Positions 1-9,117 of a stretch of 64,000 bases of DNA are shown piece after piece. Numbering within the stretch: position 1 is the stretch's first letter; each line of letters starts with the position of its first letter. Origin of the DNA: Ectopseudomonas toyotomiensis (GTDB lineage: Bacteria; Pseudomonadota; Gammaproteobacteria; Pseudomonadales; Pseudomonadaceae); the NCBI RefSeq assembly GCF_900115695.1, contig NZ_FOXK01000002.1, positions 186,001 through 250,000 of the forward strand, written 5' to 3'. The notes under the pieces were generated by a model that did not search any database, had not been told where the DNA came from, and saw nothing but the letters and a program-made list of their open reading frames with translations. Both the position numbers and the translations under genes were made by a program.

Positions 1-534
1 CAGTTCAGGCAGGAAGGCGCCATCGCCGGGGCCAATTTCCAGTGCCGTGGCACCGGCGCTGAAATGCAGGGCATCGAGCAGGGAGAGCAGGCTGTCGCGG
101 TACTGCGGCAAACCGGCGATCAGATCCTGCTGGGCCTGGAAGCTGCTGGCCATGCGCGCGAAGAAGTCGCGGCTGACGGTGGCGCGTTGCTGATGCACGG
201 CGGCAATACGCGTTTGCACATCGCCGGGCAGCGGCAGTTCGTCGATATCGTCCAGCAGGGCGGCGTGCAAGCGGCCATTGGGCAGCGCGCGGCGGTAGAA
301 GATCGCGTTGCCTTCACGGCGCGTGGCCACCAGGCCGGCCTGGGCCAGCACTTTGAGGTGGTGGCTCATGCCTGACTGACCAATAGCGAAGATCTGCGCC
401 AGCTCCAGCACGCCAAACGAATCGTTGCTCAGGGTGCGCAGCACGTTCAGGCGCAGCGGATCGCCGCCGGCCTTGCACAGGGCGGCGAGCTCGTCGCAGG
501 GGTCGAAATCCAACTGGGATGCGCGCAGGGTCAT
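1..534 (-). CDS. ArsR-family regulator fused to a SAM methyltransferase (3' part cut by window edge)
   Basis: The first 178 codons are visible, starting at an ATG (CAT at 532-534). Residues about 1-95 form an ArsR/SmtB winged helix, with the recognition-helix segment GQSGMSHHLKVLAQAGL. The last visible residues, ALEIGPGDGAFLPEL, are the glycine-rich motif I of a class I SAM methyltransferase. In Pseudomonas this two-domain regulator normally lies between metK and tktA. Related ArsR proteins (SahR type) control methionine/SAM-cycle genes, so a SAM- or SAH-responsive role is inferred. It is transcribed leftwards behind a long perfect palindrome (569-604), its likely operator. The effector and targets cannot be read from this sequence. 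Confidence 0.85.
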   Translation of the reverse strand, partial: MTLRASQLDFDPCDELAALCKAGGDPLRLNVLRTLSNDSFGVLELAQIFAIGQSGMSHHLKVLAQAGLVATRREGNAIFYRRALPNGRLHAALLDDIDELPLPGDVQTRIAAVHQQRATVSRDFFARMASSFQAQQDLIAGLPQYRDSLLSLLDALHFSAGATALEIGPGDGAFLPEL

Positions 535-568
535 GGGGGCGCAGTCTAGTCGGTCATTTTTCATACAG

Positions 569-604
569 CAATACCAATATCAAAAAGTTTTGATATTGGT
601 ATTG
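569..604. promoter_or_regulatory. 36-bp perfect palindrome, probable operator of the ArsR-type regulator
   Basis: The arms are 17 bp each (570-585 reads AATACCAATATCAAAA, plus one more pair outside) around a 2-nt AG centre, with no mismatch. It lies 35-70 bp upstream of the regulator's ATG, where a promoter-overlapping operator would sit. It is also just past the stop of the LysR gene, so a terminator role is possible, but it is A/T-rich and has no separate T-tract. Confidence 0.65.
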
Positions 605-607
605 GGG

Positions 608-1489
608 CTAGCCTGGTGCCTGGCTCAGTTGCAGAAAAGCGGCGGGGGCCGGGCTCAGGCTGGTGCCGAGTCGCCACAGCACATGCAGTTCACGCTCGAT
701 CTGCAGGTCCTGCACTGTCAAGCGCTGGAGTTCGCCGCTGGCCAGTTCACGTTCGACCACCCGCTGCGACAGCCAGGCGATGCCTTGGTCGTCGGCGAGC
801 AGGCGTTTGAGCGCTTCGGTGCTGCCGATGGCCATGCCGGCCTGTGGCTCCAAGCCGTGGTCGCGATAGGCCTGCTCGATGCTGGCGCGAGCGCCGGAGC
901 CAGGTTCGCGCATGTACAGCGGGTACGCCTGCAGGTCGCGGGCCTCAAGGCGCTCGGCCCTGGCCAGCGGGTGCAGCGGCGATGCCACCGGAAGCAGGGC
1001 ATCGCGCGCCAGCAGGCGATGCGCGTAGTCGGCCTGGGCGAACGAGCCTTCGACGAAGCCCAGGCTGATGCGGCCTTCGTCCAGTTGTCGGGTCACGACG
1101 TCGGTGTTGCTCACCTCCAGGCTGACGAATATCTGTGGATGCAGGGCGCGAAAACGGGTGAGCAGGGGCGGCAGCAGGTAGGCGCCGAGCGTGGCGCTGG
1201 CGCCCAGATGCAGCTCGCCCTGCTCCAGCTGGGCGAAGTCACGCAAGTCGCGTTCGGCGGCGCGCTCCAGGGCGAAGATGCGCCGCGCATAGTCATGCAG
1301 GCGTAGGCCACCTTCGGTCAGTCGCACGCCGCGCGGCTGGCGATCGAACAGGCGCAGGTCGAGGCTGGCTTCGAGGTCGCGAATCTCCCGCGTTACGGCA
1401 GGCTGGCTGATATGCAGGCGCTCGGCTCCGGCGCTGATGCTGCCGGCTTCTGCCACGGCCAGAAAGACCTTGAGATGGTGCAGGTTCAT
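608..1489 (-). CDS. LysR-family transcriptional regulator
   Basis: A 293-residue LysR regulator. The start is placed at the ATG giving MNLHHLKVFLAVAEAGS, the usual LysR N-terminus; an upstream in-frame ATG at 1579 would add 30 residues reading through the intergenic region. Residues 1-60 are the winged HTH (ISAGAERLHISQPAVTREI) and the rest is the periplasmic-binding-like effector domain. It is divergent from the TDT transporter at 1600, the classic arrangement for a LysR regulator and its target. The effector domain resembles the CysL/CbbR side of the family, so sulfite or a carbon metabolite is possible, but that is inference. Confidence 0.88.
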   Translation of the reverse strand: MNLHHLKVFLAVAEAGSISAGAERLHISQPAVTREIRDLEASLDLRLFDRQPRGVRLTEGGLRLHDYARRIFALERAAERDLRDFAQLEQGELHLGASATLGAYLLPPLLTRFRALHPQIFVSLEVSNTDVVTRQLDEGRISLGFVEGSFAQADYAHRLLARDALLPVASPLHPLARAERLEARDLQAYPLYMREPGSGARASIEQAYRDHGLEPQAGMAIGSTEALKRLLADDQGIAWLSQRVVERELASGELQRLTVQDLQIERELHVLWRLGTSLSPAPAAFLQLSQAPG

Positions 1490-1494
1490 GGTTA

Positions 1495-1544
1495 ATGCAT
1501 AAATGAAAAGTATGCATTCAATGCTGAATATGTATTTTTCATAT
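1495..1544. promoter_or_regulatory. A/T-rich LysR operator region with nested palindromes
   Basis: The divergent LysR/TDT gap is A/T-rich and holds two ATGCAT copies (1495-1500, 1512-1517), ATTCA-4 nt-TGAAT (1516-1529) and ATATG-7 nt-CATAT (1528-1544). ATTCA-N4-TGAAT has the T-N11-A form bound by many LysR proteins. The position suggests autoregulation and control of the transporter gene. Confidence 0.5.
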
Positions 1545-1599
1545 GGCAAGCCAATTCTTACTCTTGTGCCATCACTCATGTCACGGGACCACCCGACTC

Positions 1600-2754
1600 A
1601 TGCCGCGCCCCTTCAGTCGTTTACCCGAGCCCCTGGCGTTCATTCGTCATTTCACCCCCAGCTGGTTCGCCGTGACCATGGGCACCGGTGTGCTGGCGCT
1701 GGTGATCGCTCAGTTGCCCTGGCATCTGCCGGGATTGTCGATGCTCGCCGAGGGACTGTGGTTCGTGGCGCTCGGCCTGTTCGCGCTGTTCAGCCTGCTG
1801 TTTCTGCTACGTTTGGCGCTGTTTCGAGAAACCATCTGGCCGATGTTGCTGCATCCGGTGCAGTCGATGTTCCTTGGTGCCATTCCCATGGGCCTGGCGG
1901 TGCTGATCAAGGGTTTGCTGCTGTTCGGCCTGCCGCGCTGGGGTGAAGGGATTTACGCGCTGGCTCATGCGCTGTGGTGGCTGGATGCGGCGCTGGCGCT
2001 GCTCGGCGCCTTGTTGGTGCCCTATCTGATGTTCACCCGCCAGCATCATGCGCTGGAGAAGCTCACCGCGGTCTGGCTGCTACCTATCGTCGCACCGGAG
2101 GTTGCCGCCAGCACGGCAGGGACGCTGGCACCGCATCTGGCGGCCGAGGCGGCGCAACAGTTGCTGGTGGCCGGTTTCGTGCTCTGGGGGTTGTCGCTGT
2201 CGCTAGCGTTCTCGCTGATCACTCTGGTGCTGCTGCGTCTGGCCCTGCATAAATTGCCGGATACCGATTTCGCCGCCACCAGTTGGCTGCCGCTGGGGCC
2301 GCTGGCTACCGGCTGTCTGGGGCTGCTCAGCATGGGCCAGGCGGCGCCGCTGGCCTTTGCCGGCACGCCGCTGGTCAGCGCCGCCGAGCTGGCGCGGGAT
2401 CTCGGCCTGATCGGCGGCCTGGCCTTGTGGGGCGCTGGGCTGTGGTGGCTGGTGATCGCCACACTGTTCACCCGCCACTACATCCGCGACAACATGCCGT
2501 TCAACCTCGGCTGGTGGGGTTTTACCTTTCCGCTGGGTGTATTCGCCCTGGCCACCTTCGAGCTGCAGGCCGTGACCGGTTTGAGCTTTTTTGCCTTTAT
2601 CGGTCTGCTGCTGGCGGTACAACTGGCGGCGGTCTGGACGCTGGTGTTCAGTCGCACAGTCGCCGGCGTCTGGCATGGCGAGTTGTTTCAGGCGCCTTGT
2701 CTTGGCGGGCCGGGCAGCCCGGCGGTGAGCGTTCTGAGCGAACAGGCGGGCTGA
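1600..2754 (+). CDS. TDT/SLAC1-family transporter (TehA-like; possible sulfite or dicarboxylate exporter)
   Basis: A 384-residue polytopic membrane protein with about ten hydrophobic helices, starting [30 protein letters not shown]. The motif [13 protein letters not shown] is typical of the TDT family (tellurite resistance/dicarboxylate/SSU1 sulfite efflux, SLAC1 fold). An in-frame ATG at 1543 adds 19 residues, but the family start fits 1600. The divergent LysR gene suggests inducible expression. The exact substrate (sulfite, malate, tellurite-linked) is not decidable here. The LysR-TDT pair sits between the ArsR regulator and tkt, which are adjacent in P. aeruginosa. Confidence 0.85.
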   Translation: MPRPFSRLPEPLAFIRHFTPSWFAVTMGTGVLALVIAQLPWHLPGLSMLAEGLWFVALGLFALFSLLFLLRLALFRETIWPMLLHPVQSMFLGAIPMGLAVLIKGLLLFGLPRWGEGIYALAHALWWLDAALALLGALLVPYLMFTRQHHALEKLTAVWLLPIVAPEVAASTAGTLAPHLAAEAAQQLLVAGFVLWGLSLSLAFSLITLVLLRLALHKLPDTDFAATSWLPLGPLATGCLGLLSMGQAAPLAFAGTPLVSAAELARDLGLIGGLALWGAGLWWLVIATLFTRHYIRDNMPFNLGWWGFTFPLGVFALATFELQAVTGLSFFAFIGLLLAVQLAAVWTLVFSRTVAGVWHGELFQAPCLGGPGSPAVSVLSEQAG

Positions 2755-2798
2755 TTTGGTCTCTACGACCATCTGTCATTGCCCCATGGGGGCCGGCT

Positions 2799-2826
2799 GG
2801 GCGAAAATAGGCGTCTTTTTTCGCCC
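2799..2826 (+). terminator. Stem-loop between the TDT gene and tkt
   Basis: GGGCGAAAA (2799-2807) pairs with TTTTCGCCC (2818-2826) across a 10-nt loop containing a T-run. It follows the transporter stop by about 45 nt and precedes the tkt ribosome-binding site. It may end the transporter transcript or form part of the tkt leader. There is no T-tract after the stem, so termination is uncertain. Confidence 0.35.
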
Positions 2827-2863
2827 CCTTCATTCAGAAGCAGCCCCCGTAGGAGATTCAGCG

Positions 2864-4864
2864 ATGCCCAGCCGTCGTGAGCGAGCCAATGCCATTCGTG
2901 CCCTGAGCATGGATGCCGTGCAGAAAGCCAACAGCGGCCACCCCGGTGCCCCCATGGGTATGGCGGATATCGCCGAAGTACTGTGGCGCGACTACCTCAA
3001 GCACAACCCGAGCAACCCGAACTTCGCCGATCGTGATCGCTTCGTGCTGTCCAACGGCCATGGCTCGATGCTGATCTATTCGCTGCTGCACCTGACTGGC
3101 TACGACCTCGGCATCGAAGACCTCAAGCAGTTCCGCCAACTGCACAGCCGTACCCCGGGCCACCCGGAATACGGTTATACCCCGGGTGTCGAGACCACCA
3201 CCGGCCCGCTCGGCCAGGGCATCGCCAACGCCGTCGGCTTCGCCATCGCCGAGAAGGTGCTGGGCGCGCAGTTCAACCGTGAAGGCCACAACATCGTCGA
3301 CCACAACACCTATGTGTTCCTCGGCGACGGCTGCATGATGGAAGGCATTTCCCACGAAGTCTGCTCGCTGGCCGGCACCCTGGGCCTGGGCAAACTGATC
3401 GCCTTCTACGACGACAACGGCATCTCCATCGACGGTGAAGTCGAGGGCTGGTTCACCGACGACACACCGAAGCGCTTCGAAGCCTACGGTTGGCAGGTGA
3501 TTCGCAATGTCGACGGCCACGACGCCGAAGAGATCAAGATGGCCATCGAGACCGCGCGCAAGAGCGTGGACCAGCCGACCCTGATCTGCTGCAAGACCAC
3601 CATCGGCTTCGGTTCGCCGAACAAGCAGGGCAAGGAAGAGTGCCACGGTGCGCCGCTGGGCAACGACGAAATCGCCCTGACCCGCGCCGCCCTGGGCTGG
3701 AACCATGGCCCGTTCGAAATCCCGGCCGAGATCTACGCCGAGTGGGACGCCAAGGCCGCCGGCGCTGCCGCCGAAGCCGCCTGGAACGACAAGTTCTCCG
3801 CCTACGCCGCTGCCCATCCCGAGCTGGCTGCCGAGTTCAAGCGCCGTATCGCCGGTGAGCTGCCGGCCGATTTCGCCGAGAAGGCCGCTGCCTATATCAA
3901 GGATGTCGCCGAGAAGGGCGAGACCATCGCCAGCCGCAAGGCCAGTCAGAACGCGCTGAACGCCTTCGGTCCGCTGCTGCCGGAATTCCTTGGCGGTTCG
4001 GCCGACCTGGCCGGCTCCAACCTGACCCTGTGGAAGGGCTGCAAGGGTGTCTCCGCTGAAGACGCGTCCGGCAACTACATGTTCTACGGTGTGCGCGAGT
4101 TCGGCATGAGCGCGATCATGAACGGTATCGCCCTGCACGGCGGTTTCGTGCCGTACGGCGCGACCTTCCTGATCTTCATGGAGTACGCGCGCAACGCCGT
4201 GCGCATGTCCGCGCTGATGAAGAAGCGTGTGCTGTACGTGTTCACCCACGATTCCATCGGTCTCGGTGAAGACGGCCCGACCCACCAGCCGATCGAGCAG
4301 CTGGCCAGCCTGCGCGGCACGCCGAACCTTGACACCTGGCGCCCGGCCGATGCCGTGGAGTCCGCCGTGGCCTGGAAGTACGCCATCGAGCGCGTCGACG
4401 GCCCGAGCGCCCTGGTGTTCAGCCGTCAGAACCTGCCGCACCAGCCGCGCGATGCCCAGCAGCTGAGTGATATTGAACGTGGTGGCTACGTACTGAAAGA
4501 CAGCGCTGGCGAGCCGGAGCTGATCCTGATCGCCACCGGTTCGGAAGTCGGTCTGGCCGTGGCCGCTTACGACAAACTGACCGCCGCCGGCCATAAGGTG
4601 CGTGTGGTGTCGATGCCGTCCACCAGCGTCTTCGATGCCCAGGATGCCGGCTACAAGCAGGACGTGCTGCCGCTACAGGTCGGTGCGCGCATCGCCATCG
4701 AGGCCTCGCACGCCGACTACTGGTACAAGTACGTGGGCCTGGAAGGTCGCATCATCGGCATGACCAGCTTCGGCGAGTCGGCCCCGGCTCCGGCTTTGTT
4801 CGAGCACTTCGGCTTCACCGTCGACAACATCGTCGCTACTGCCGAAGAACTGCTGGACGCCTGA
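2864..4864 (+). CDS. tktA: Transketolase
   Basis: A 666-residue thiamine-diphosphate enzyme of the pentose phosphate pathway that transfers two-carbon ketol units between sugar phosphates. The start is the ATG at 2864 after AGGAG (2851-2855); the open frame extends further upstream without family similarity. Visible motifs are [18 protein letters not shown] near the N-terminus, the ThDP-binding stretch [13 protein letters not shown], and [17 protein letters not shown] in the pyrimidine domain. It heads the tkt-epd-pgk-fba cluster, as in other Pseudomonas, linking the non-oxidative pentose phosphate pathway, pyridoxal phosphate precursor supply and glycolysis/gluconeogenesis. Length and motifs are normal. 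Confidence 0.97.
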   Translation: MPSRRERANAIRALSMDAVQKANSGHPGAPMGMADIAEVLWRDYLKHNPSNPNFADRDRFVLSNGHGSMLIYSLLHLTGYDLGIEDLKQFRQLHSRTPGHPEYGYTPGVETTTGPLGQGIANAVGFAIAEKVLGAQFNREGHNIVDHNTYVFLGDGCMMEGISHEVCSLAGTLGLGKLIAFYDDNGISIDGEVEGWFTDDTPKRFEAYGWQVIRNVDGHDAEEIKMAIETARKSVDQPTLICCKTTIGFGSPNKQGKEECHGAPLGNDEIALTRAALGWNHGPFEIPAEIYAEWDAKAAGAAAEAAWNDKFSAYAAAHPELAAEFKRRIAGELPADFAEKAAAYIKDVAEKGETIASRKASQNALNAFGPLLPEFLGGSADLAGSNLTLWKGCKGVSAEDASGNYMFYGVREFGMSAIMNGIALHGGFVPYGATFLIFMEYARNAVRMSALMKKRVLYVFTHDSIGLGEDGPTHQPIEQLASLRGTPNLDTWRPADAVESAVAWKYAIERVDGPSALVFSRQNLPHQPRDAQQLSDIERGGYVLKDSAGEPELILIATGSEVGLAVAAYDKLTAAGHKVRVVSMPSTSVFDAQDAGYKQDVLPLQVGARIAIEASHADYWYKYVGLEGRIIGMTSFGESAPAPALFEHFGFTVDNIVATAEELLDA

Positions 4865-4875
4865 GTTGAGAACGA

Positions 4876-4933
4876 CGCTGTAGCGGTGGATCGGGGCGCT
4901 TAACTGGCGTCCTGTTCATCCACCGTTACAGCG
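4876..4933. repeat. REP-like inverted repeat between tkt and epd
   Basis: CGCTGTAGCGGTGGAT (4876-4891) and its near-perfect inverse (4918-4933, one mismatch) flank 26 bp. The GTAG-type outer ends resemble the other REP-like elements of this window. Confidence 0.55.
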
Positions 4934-4983
4934 CCCGGTGGATCGATAAACGCGATCCATCCTAGGTTCATACGAGACCTCTT

Positions 4984-6051
4984 ATGTCCAATCGCCCCTA
5001 TCGTGTCGCCCTCAACGGCTATGGCCGCATCGGTCGTTGCGTGCTGCGCGCGCTGCACGAGCGTGGCAATTCGGCGAGCCTGGAAATCGTCGCGCTGAAC
5101 GACCTGGCCGATCAGGCCAGCATCGAATACCTGACCCGCTTCGACTCCACCCACGGGCGCTTTCCTGGCGAGGTGAAGGTCGATGGCGACTGCTTGCACA
5201 TCAACGGCGACTGCGTGAAGGTGCTGCGCCAGAGCGAGCCTGAGGCCATCGATTGGGCGGCGCTGGACATCGACCTGCTGCTCGAGTGCTCCGGGCAGTA
5301 CGTCACCCGTGCCGAGGCGCAACGCTTCATCGATGCGGGGGCGCCGCGCGTGCTGCTGTCGCAGCCGATGGCCAGCGAGGCGGATATCGACGCCACCGTC
5401 GTCTTCGGGGTCAATCAGCAGTGCCTGAGCGGCGCCGAGCGTCTGGTGTCGAACGCGTCCTGTACCACCAACTGCGGCGTGCCGTTGTTGAAACTTCTCG
5501 ATGAGGTGGTGGGTCTGGAGTACGTCTCCATTACCACCATTCACTCGGCGATGAACGACCAACCGGTGATCGATGCCTACCACCACGAAGACCTGCGCCG
5601 CACGCGCTCGGCTTTCCAGTCGGTGATCCCGGTATCCACCGGCCTGGCGCGTGGTATCGAACGTCTGCTGCCGGAACTGGCCGGGCGTATCCAGGCCAAG
5701 GCCATTCGCGTGCCGACGGTCAACGTCTCGTGCCTGGACATCACCCTGCAGACCGCGCGCGATACCTCTGCAGAAGAGATCAACCGCGTGCTGCGCCAGG
5801 CGGCGGAAAATGGCCCGCTCAAGGGGCTGCTGGCTTACACCGAACTGCCGCACGCCAGCTGCGACTTCAACCACGACCCGCACTCGGCCATCGTCGACGG
5901 CAGCCAGACCCGCGTGTCCGGCCCGCGCCTGGTCAACCTGCTGGCCTGGTTCGACAACGAGTGGGGTTTCGCCAACCGCATGCTCGATGTCGCCGAACAT
6001 TTTCTCGCTGTATCCACTTCCTCCGTACAACCAGCCTTTGTGAAGGACTGA
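4984..6051 (+). CDS. epd: Erythrose-4-phosphate dehydrogenase (GapB type)
   Basis: A 355-residue enzyme of the GAPDH family. The NAD-binding N-terminus is VALNGYGRIGRCVLRAL, the catalytic cysteine lies in SNASCTTNC, and the C-terminal signature is WFDNEWGFANRMLDVA. Epd oxidises erythrose 4-phosphate to 4-phosphoerythronate, the first step toward pyridoxal phosphate; some homologues also act on glyceraldehyde 3-phosphate. The position between tkt (which makes erythrose 4-phosphate) and pgk is the conserved gammaproteobacterial order and favours Epd over plain GAPDH. The gap to pgk is 3 nt, so the two are probably co-transcribed. Confidence 0.93.
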   Translation: MSNRPYRVALNGYGRIGRCVLRALHERGNSASLEIVALNDLADQASIEYLTRFDSTHGRFPGEVKVDGDCLHINGDCVKVLRQSEPEAIDWAALDIDLLLECSGQYVTRAEAQRFIDAGAPRVLLSQPMASEADIDATVVFGVNQQCLSGAERLVSNASCTTNCGVPLLKLLDEVVGLEYVSITTIHSAMNDQPVIDAYHHEDLRRTRSAFQSVIPVSTGLARGIERLLPELAGRIQAKAIRVPTVNVSCLDITLQTARDTSAEEINRVLRQAAENGPLKGLLAYTELPHASCDFNHDPHSAIVDGSQTRVSGPRLVNLLAWFDNEWGFANRMLDVAEHFLAVSTSSVQPAFVKD

Positions 6052-6054
6052 TCC

Positions 6055-7215
6055 ATGACCGTTCTGAAGATGACCGACCTCGACCTCGCTGGTAAGCGCG
6101 TGTTGATCCGCGAAGACCTCAACGTCCCGGTGAAGGACGGTGTGGTCAAGAGCGACGCGCGTATCCTTGCCTCCTTGCCGACCATCAAGCTGGCGCTGGA
6201 GAAGGGCGCGGCCGTGCTGGTCTGCTCGCACCTGGGGCGCCCGGAAGAGGGCATCTACAGCGAGGAAGACAGCCTGGCGCCGGTCGCCGCCTACCTGAGC
6301 AAGGCGCTCGGCCGCGACGTGCCGCTGGTCAAGGACTACCTTGGTGGTGTCGAGGTCAAGGCCGGCGAGCTGGTGCTGCTGGAGAACGTACGCTTCAACA
6401 AGGGCGAAAAGAAGAACACTGACGAACTGGCCCAGCAGTACGCTGCCCTGTGCGACGTGTTCGTGATGGACGCCTTCGGTACCGCTCACCGCGCCCAGGG
6501 CTCGACCCATGGCGTGGCCAAGTTCGCCAAGGTCGCCTGCGCCGGCCCGCTGCTGGCTGCCGAGCTGGACGCCCTGGGCAAGGCGCTGGACAAGCCGGCC
6601 CGGCCGATGCTGGCCATCGTCGCCGGCTCCAAGGTGTCGACCAAGCTCGACGTGCTCAACTCCCTGGCCGATATCTGCGACTCGTTGATCGTCGGCGGCG
6701 GCATCGCCAACACCTTCCTCGCTGCTGCCGGCCTGCCGGTGGGCAAGTCGCTGTACGAGGCCGATCTGGTCGACACTGCCAAGGCCATTGCGGCCAAGGT
6801 CAGCGTACCGCTGCCGGTCGACGTGGTGGTGGCCAAGGCCTTCGCCGAGGATGCCGAAGCCACCATCAAGGCGGTCAAGGACGTCGCTGAAGACGACATG
6901 ATCCTCGACATCGGCCCGCAGACTGCGGCGATGTTCGCCGAAATGCTCAAAGCCTCGCAGACCATTCTGTGGAACGGCCCGGTCGGCGTGTTCGAGTTCG
7001 ACCAATTCGGCAACGGCACCAAGGCCCTGGCCCTGGCCATCGCTGAAAGCCCGGCGTTCTCCATTGCTGGCGGTGGCGACACCCTGGCGGCCATCGACAA
7101 ATACGGCGTGGCCGAGAAGATTTCCTACATTTCCACTGGTGGCGGCGCTTTCCTCGAGTTCGTCGAAGGCAAGGTGCTGCCGGCCGTGGAAGTGCTGGAG
7201 CAACGCGCGCAATAA
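6055..7215 (+). CDS. pgk: Phosphoglycerate kinase
   Basis: A 386-residue cytosolic kinase that interconverts 1,3-bisphosphoglycerate plus ADP and 3-phosphoglycerate plus ATP. The N-terminal substrate-binding segment is [15 protein letters not shown], followed by SHLGRP, and the C-terminal nucleotide part includes [14 protein letters not shown] and [14 protein letters not shown]. Length and motifs are standard. It starts 3 nt after epd, indicating translational coupling. Confidence 0.98.
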   Translation: MTVLKMTDLDLAGKRVLIREDLNVPVKDGVVKSDARILASLPTIKLALEKGAAVLVCSHLGRPEEGIYSEEDSLAPVAAYLSKALGRDVPLVKDYLGGVEVKAGELVLLENVRFNKGEKKNTDELAQQYAALCDVFVMDAFGTAHRAQGSTHGVAKFAKVACAGPLLAAELDALGKALDKPARPMLAIVAGSKVSTKLDVLNSLADICDSLIVGGGIANTFLAAAGLPVGKSLYEADLVDTAKAIAAKVSVPLPVDVVVAKAFAEDAEATIKAVKDVAEDDMILDIGPQTAAMFAEMLKASQTILWNGPVGVFEFDQFGNGTKALALAIAESPAFSIAGGGDTLAAIDKYGVAEKISYISTGGGAFLEFVEGKVLPAVEVLEQRAQ

Positions 7216-7226
7216 ACACCAGCTAG

Positions 7227-7246
7227 GGTGAAGGATGGCCTTCACC
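7227..7246 (+). terminator. Stem-loop after pgk
   Basis: GGTGAAGG (7227-7234) and CCTTCACC (7239-7246) form a perfect 8-bp stem with a 4-nt loop 11 nt after the pgk stop. No T-run follows, so it may be an attenuating or RNA-stabilising hairpin rather than a full terminator. Confidence 0.4.
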
Positions 7247-7317
7247 TGCGGCGGATTAAACCCTGACGCGAACGGGTGGTCTGTAGAAAACCGGATCATC
7301 GTACAAGGAGTCGTGTC

Positions 7318-7503
7318 ATGGACAAGTTAGCCGCATTGAGCGTCATTGGTATGTTGCTGGCCGGTTGTGCTGGCGCAGGAAGGGAGTCGGCCTGCGAGGT
7401 ATTCAGCCCTGCGCAGATCGAAACCCCGACCACTCAGGATGATCAGCGTGTCGAGGAAAGTACTGGCCAGCCTACTGGCCCGGCGCCGGAACAGCGTTGC
7501 TGA
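7318..7503 (+). CDS. Small lipoprotein of unknown function
   Basis: A 61-residue protein starting MDKLAALSVIGMLLAGCAG. It has a short signal peptide and a clear lipobox (LLAGC), so after processing only about 45 residues remain, rich in Glu, Gln, Pro and Thr. AAGGAG precedes the ATG by about 8 nt; an in-frame start at 7276 would put extra residues before the signal peptide and is unlikely. It is followed closely by a second small lipoprotein. No function can be assigned. P. aeruginosa also has small hypothetical genes between pgk and fba. Confidence 0.75.
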   Translation: MDKLAALSVIGMLLAGCAGAGRESACEVFSPAQIETPTTQDDQRVEESTGQPTGPAPEQRC

Positions 7504-7516
7504 CGAGGAGAGGTAA

Positions 7517-7843
7517 TTGAGCGGGATCAAATTGACGGGGCTCGCTGCCATTGCCCTGGTGCTGGCAGCCTGCAGTAGTCAGCCGGCCGCGCCGGATCAG
7601 TGGAATCGCTGGGTATGCGACAGCCAGACCGAAGTGCTGTGGCGCTTCGCCAACGGCAGCGTCGACCAGGTGGATGTGCGCCTGGGCGGTGACGACATCG
7701 TCTATCGTCTGACTCAGGAGCCGGCAGGATCTGGCGCGCTGTACAGCGACGGACGTCTGTCCTTCCACACCAAGGGTGAGGAAGGCCTGGTTTACTGGAC
7801 GGCCACCGATGACCTGATCGGCCGAGGCTGCAAGGCTCCGTAA
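7517..7843 (+). CDS. MliC-like lipoprotein (possible C-type lysozyme inhibitor domain)
   Basis: A 108-residue protein that appears to start at TTG 7517, directly after a strong GAGGAG site (7505-7510). The signal peptide ends at a lipobox (ALVLAACSS). The mature part, with WVCDSQTEVLWRF, LSFHTKGEEGLVYW and a C-terminal Cys, resembles the MliC/PliC fold, in which two cysteines are conserved. Such proteins protect the periplasm from lysozyme. The assignment rests on pattern similarity and is moderate. Spacing suggests co-transcription with the lipoprotein upstream. Confidence 0.65.
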   Translation: MSGIKLTGLAAIALVLAACSSQPAAPDQWNRWVCDSQTEVLWRFANGSVDQVDVRLGGDDIVYRLTQEPAGSGALYSDGRLSFHTKGEEGLVYWTATDDLIGRGCKAP

Positions 7844-7906
7844 CACCTTCGGCGACGCCGAGACGAGCGCTGCGGGCATGCCCCAGTCTCACGAAACTTG
7901 AACAAC

Positions 7907-7925
7907 GCCTGCCCCTGCGGCAGGC
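7907..7925 (+). other. Stem-loop in the fba leader
   Basis: GCCTGCC (7907-7913) pairs with GGCAGGC (7919-7925), leaving a 5-nt loop, 42 nt before the fba start. No T-run follows. It could end the lipoprotein transcript or shape the fba leader. Confidence 0.3.
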
Positions 7926-7966
7926 TTGCACGATTAACGACCTCCAAACCGGGAGACAGAAACACC

Positions 7967-9031
7967 ATGGCACTTATCAGCATGCGCCAGATGCTCGACC
8001 ACGCCGCCGAATTCGGCTACGGCGTGCCGGCCTTCAACGTCAACAACCTCGAGCAGATGCGCGCCATCATGGAAGCCGCCGACAAGACCGATTCGCCGGT
8101 CATCGTTCAGGCCTCCGCTGGTGCCCGCAAGTACGCAGGCGCGCCTTTCCTGCGCCACCTGATCCTGGCTGCCATCGAAGAATTCCCGCACATCCCGGTG
8201 TGCATGCACCAGGACCACGGCACCAGCCCTGACGTGTGCCAGCGCTCGATTCAGCTGGGCTTTTCCTCGGTGATGATGGACGGCTCGCTCAAGGAAGACG
8301 GCAAAACCCCGGCCGACTACGACTACAACGTCCGCGTAACCCAGCAGACCGTAGCCTTCGCCCACGCCTGCGGCGTGTCCGTGGAAGGCGAGCTGGGTTG
8401 CCTGGGCAGCCTGGAAACCGGCATGGCCGGTGAAGAAGACGGTGTCGGCGCCGAAGGCGTGCTGGATCACAGCCAACTGCTGACTGATCCGGAGGAAGCC
8501 GCCGACTTCGTCAAGAAGACCCAGGTCGATGCCCTGGCCATTGCCATTGGCACCAGCCACGGCGCCTACAAGTTCACCAAGCCGCCAACCGGCGACGTGC
8601 TCTCCATCGAGCGCATCAAGGAAATCCACAAGCGCATCCCCAACACTCACCTGGTGATGCACGGTTCCTCCTCCGTTCCGCAGGAATGGCTGAAGGTGAT
8701 CAACGAGTTCGGCGGCGACATCAAGGAAACCTACGGTGTGCCGGTCGAGGAAATCGTCGAAGGCATCAAGCACGGCGTGCGCAAGGTCAACATCGATACC
8801 GACCTGCGTCTGGCTTCCACCGGTGCCATCCGCCGCATGATGGCCGAGCACCCGAGCGAGTTCGACCCGCGCAAGTTCTTCGCCAAGACCATCGTCGCCA
8901 TGCGTGACATCTGCATCGCCCGCTACGAAGCCTTCGGCACTGCCGGTAACGCCTCCAAGATCAAACCGATCTCCCTGGAAGGCATGTACCAGCGCTATGC
9001 CAGCGGCGAGCTGAACGCCAAGGTCAACTGA
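7967..9031 (+). CDS. fba: Class II fructose-bisphosphate aldolase
   Basis: A 354-residue zinc-dependent aldolase (fructose 1,6-bisphosphate to dihydroxyacetone phosphate plus glyceraldehyde 3-phosphate). The start is the ATG at 7967 giving [27 protein letters not shown], after a GGGAGA site; the open frame begins at 7898 but lacks support. Visible motifs are [11 protein letters not shown], the metal-binding [11 protein letters not shown] and the C-terminal [13 protein letters not shown]. It is of the longer class II subtype used by Pseudomonas for gluconeogenesis and the Entner-Doudoroff cycle. It ends the central carbon cluster and is followed by a strong terminator. Confidence 0.97.
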   Translation: MALISMRQMLDHAAEFGYGVPAFNVNNLEQMRAIMEAADKTDSPVIVQASAGARKYAGAPFLRHLILAAIEEFPHIPVCMHQDHGTSPDVCQRSIQLGFSSVMMDGSLKEDGKTPADYDYNVRVTQQTVAFAHACGVSVEGELGCLGSLETGMAGEEDGVGAEGVLDHSQLLTDPEEAADFVKKTQVDALAIAIGTSHGAYKFTKPPTGDVLSIERIKEIHKRIPNTHLVMHGSSSVPQEWLKVINEFGGDIKETYGVPVEEIVEGIKHGVRKVNIDTDLRLASTGAIRRMMAEHPSEFDPRKFFAKTIVAMRDICIARYEAFGTAGNASKIKPISLEGMYQRYASGELNAKVN

Positions 9032-9065
9032 TCCGGCGCGGGCGAACGCCCGCCCGGACCAGCCG

Positions 9066-9099
9066 AAAGCCGCGACTGCGCAAGCGTCGCGGCTTTTTC
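9066..9099 (+). terminator. Rho-independent terminator after fba
   Basis: AAAGCCGCGAC (9066-9076) and its perfect inverse (9086-9096) form an 11-bp GC-rich stem with a 9-nt loop, ending in TTTTTC. A second small hairpin (CGGGCG/CGCCCG, 9039-9052) lies just upstream. Confidence 0.9.
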
Positions 9100-9117
9100 A
9101 TGCCTGGCTTTTGGGGC

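Noticed and set aside
2755..2863. Possible riboswitch in the tkt leader
   Set aside because: Only two simple hairpins are visible; no match to a riboswitch core that I can recognise.
2858..4594. 578-codon minus-strand open frame opposite tkt
   Set aside because: Antisense shadow of transketolase with low-complexity Gly/Val/Gln composition.
4900..7299. 799-codon open frame on the minus strand opposite epd and pgk
   Set aside because: Antisense shadow of two well-supported enzymes in high-G+C DNA; no recognisable protein family.
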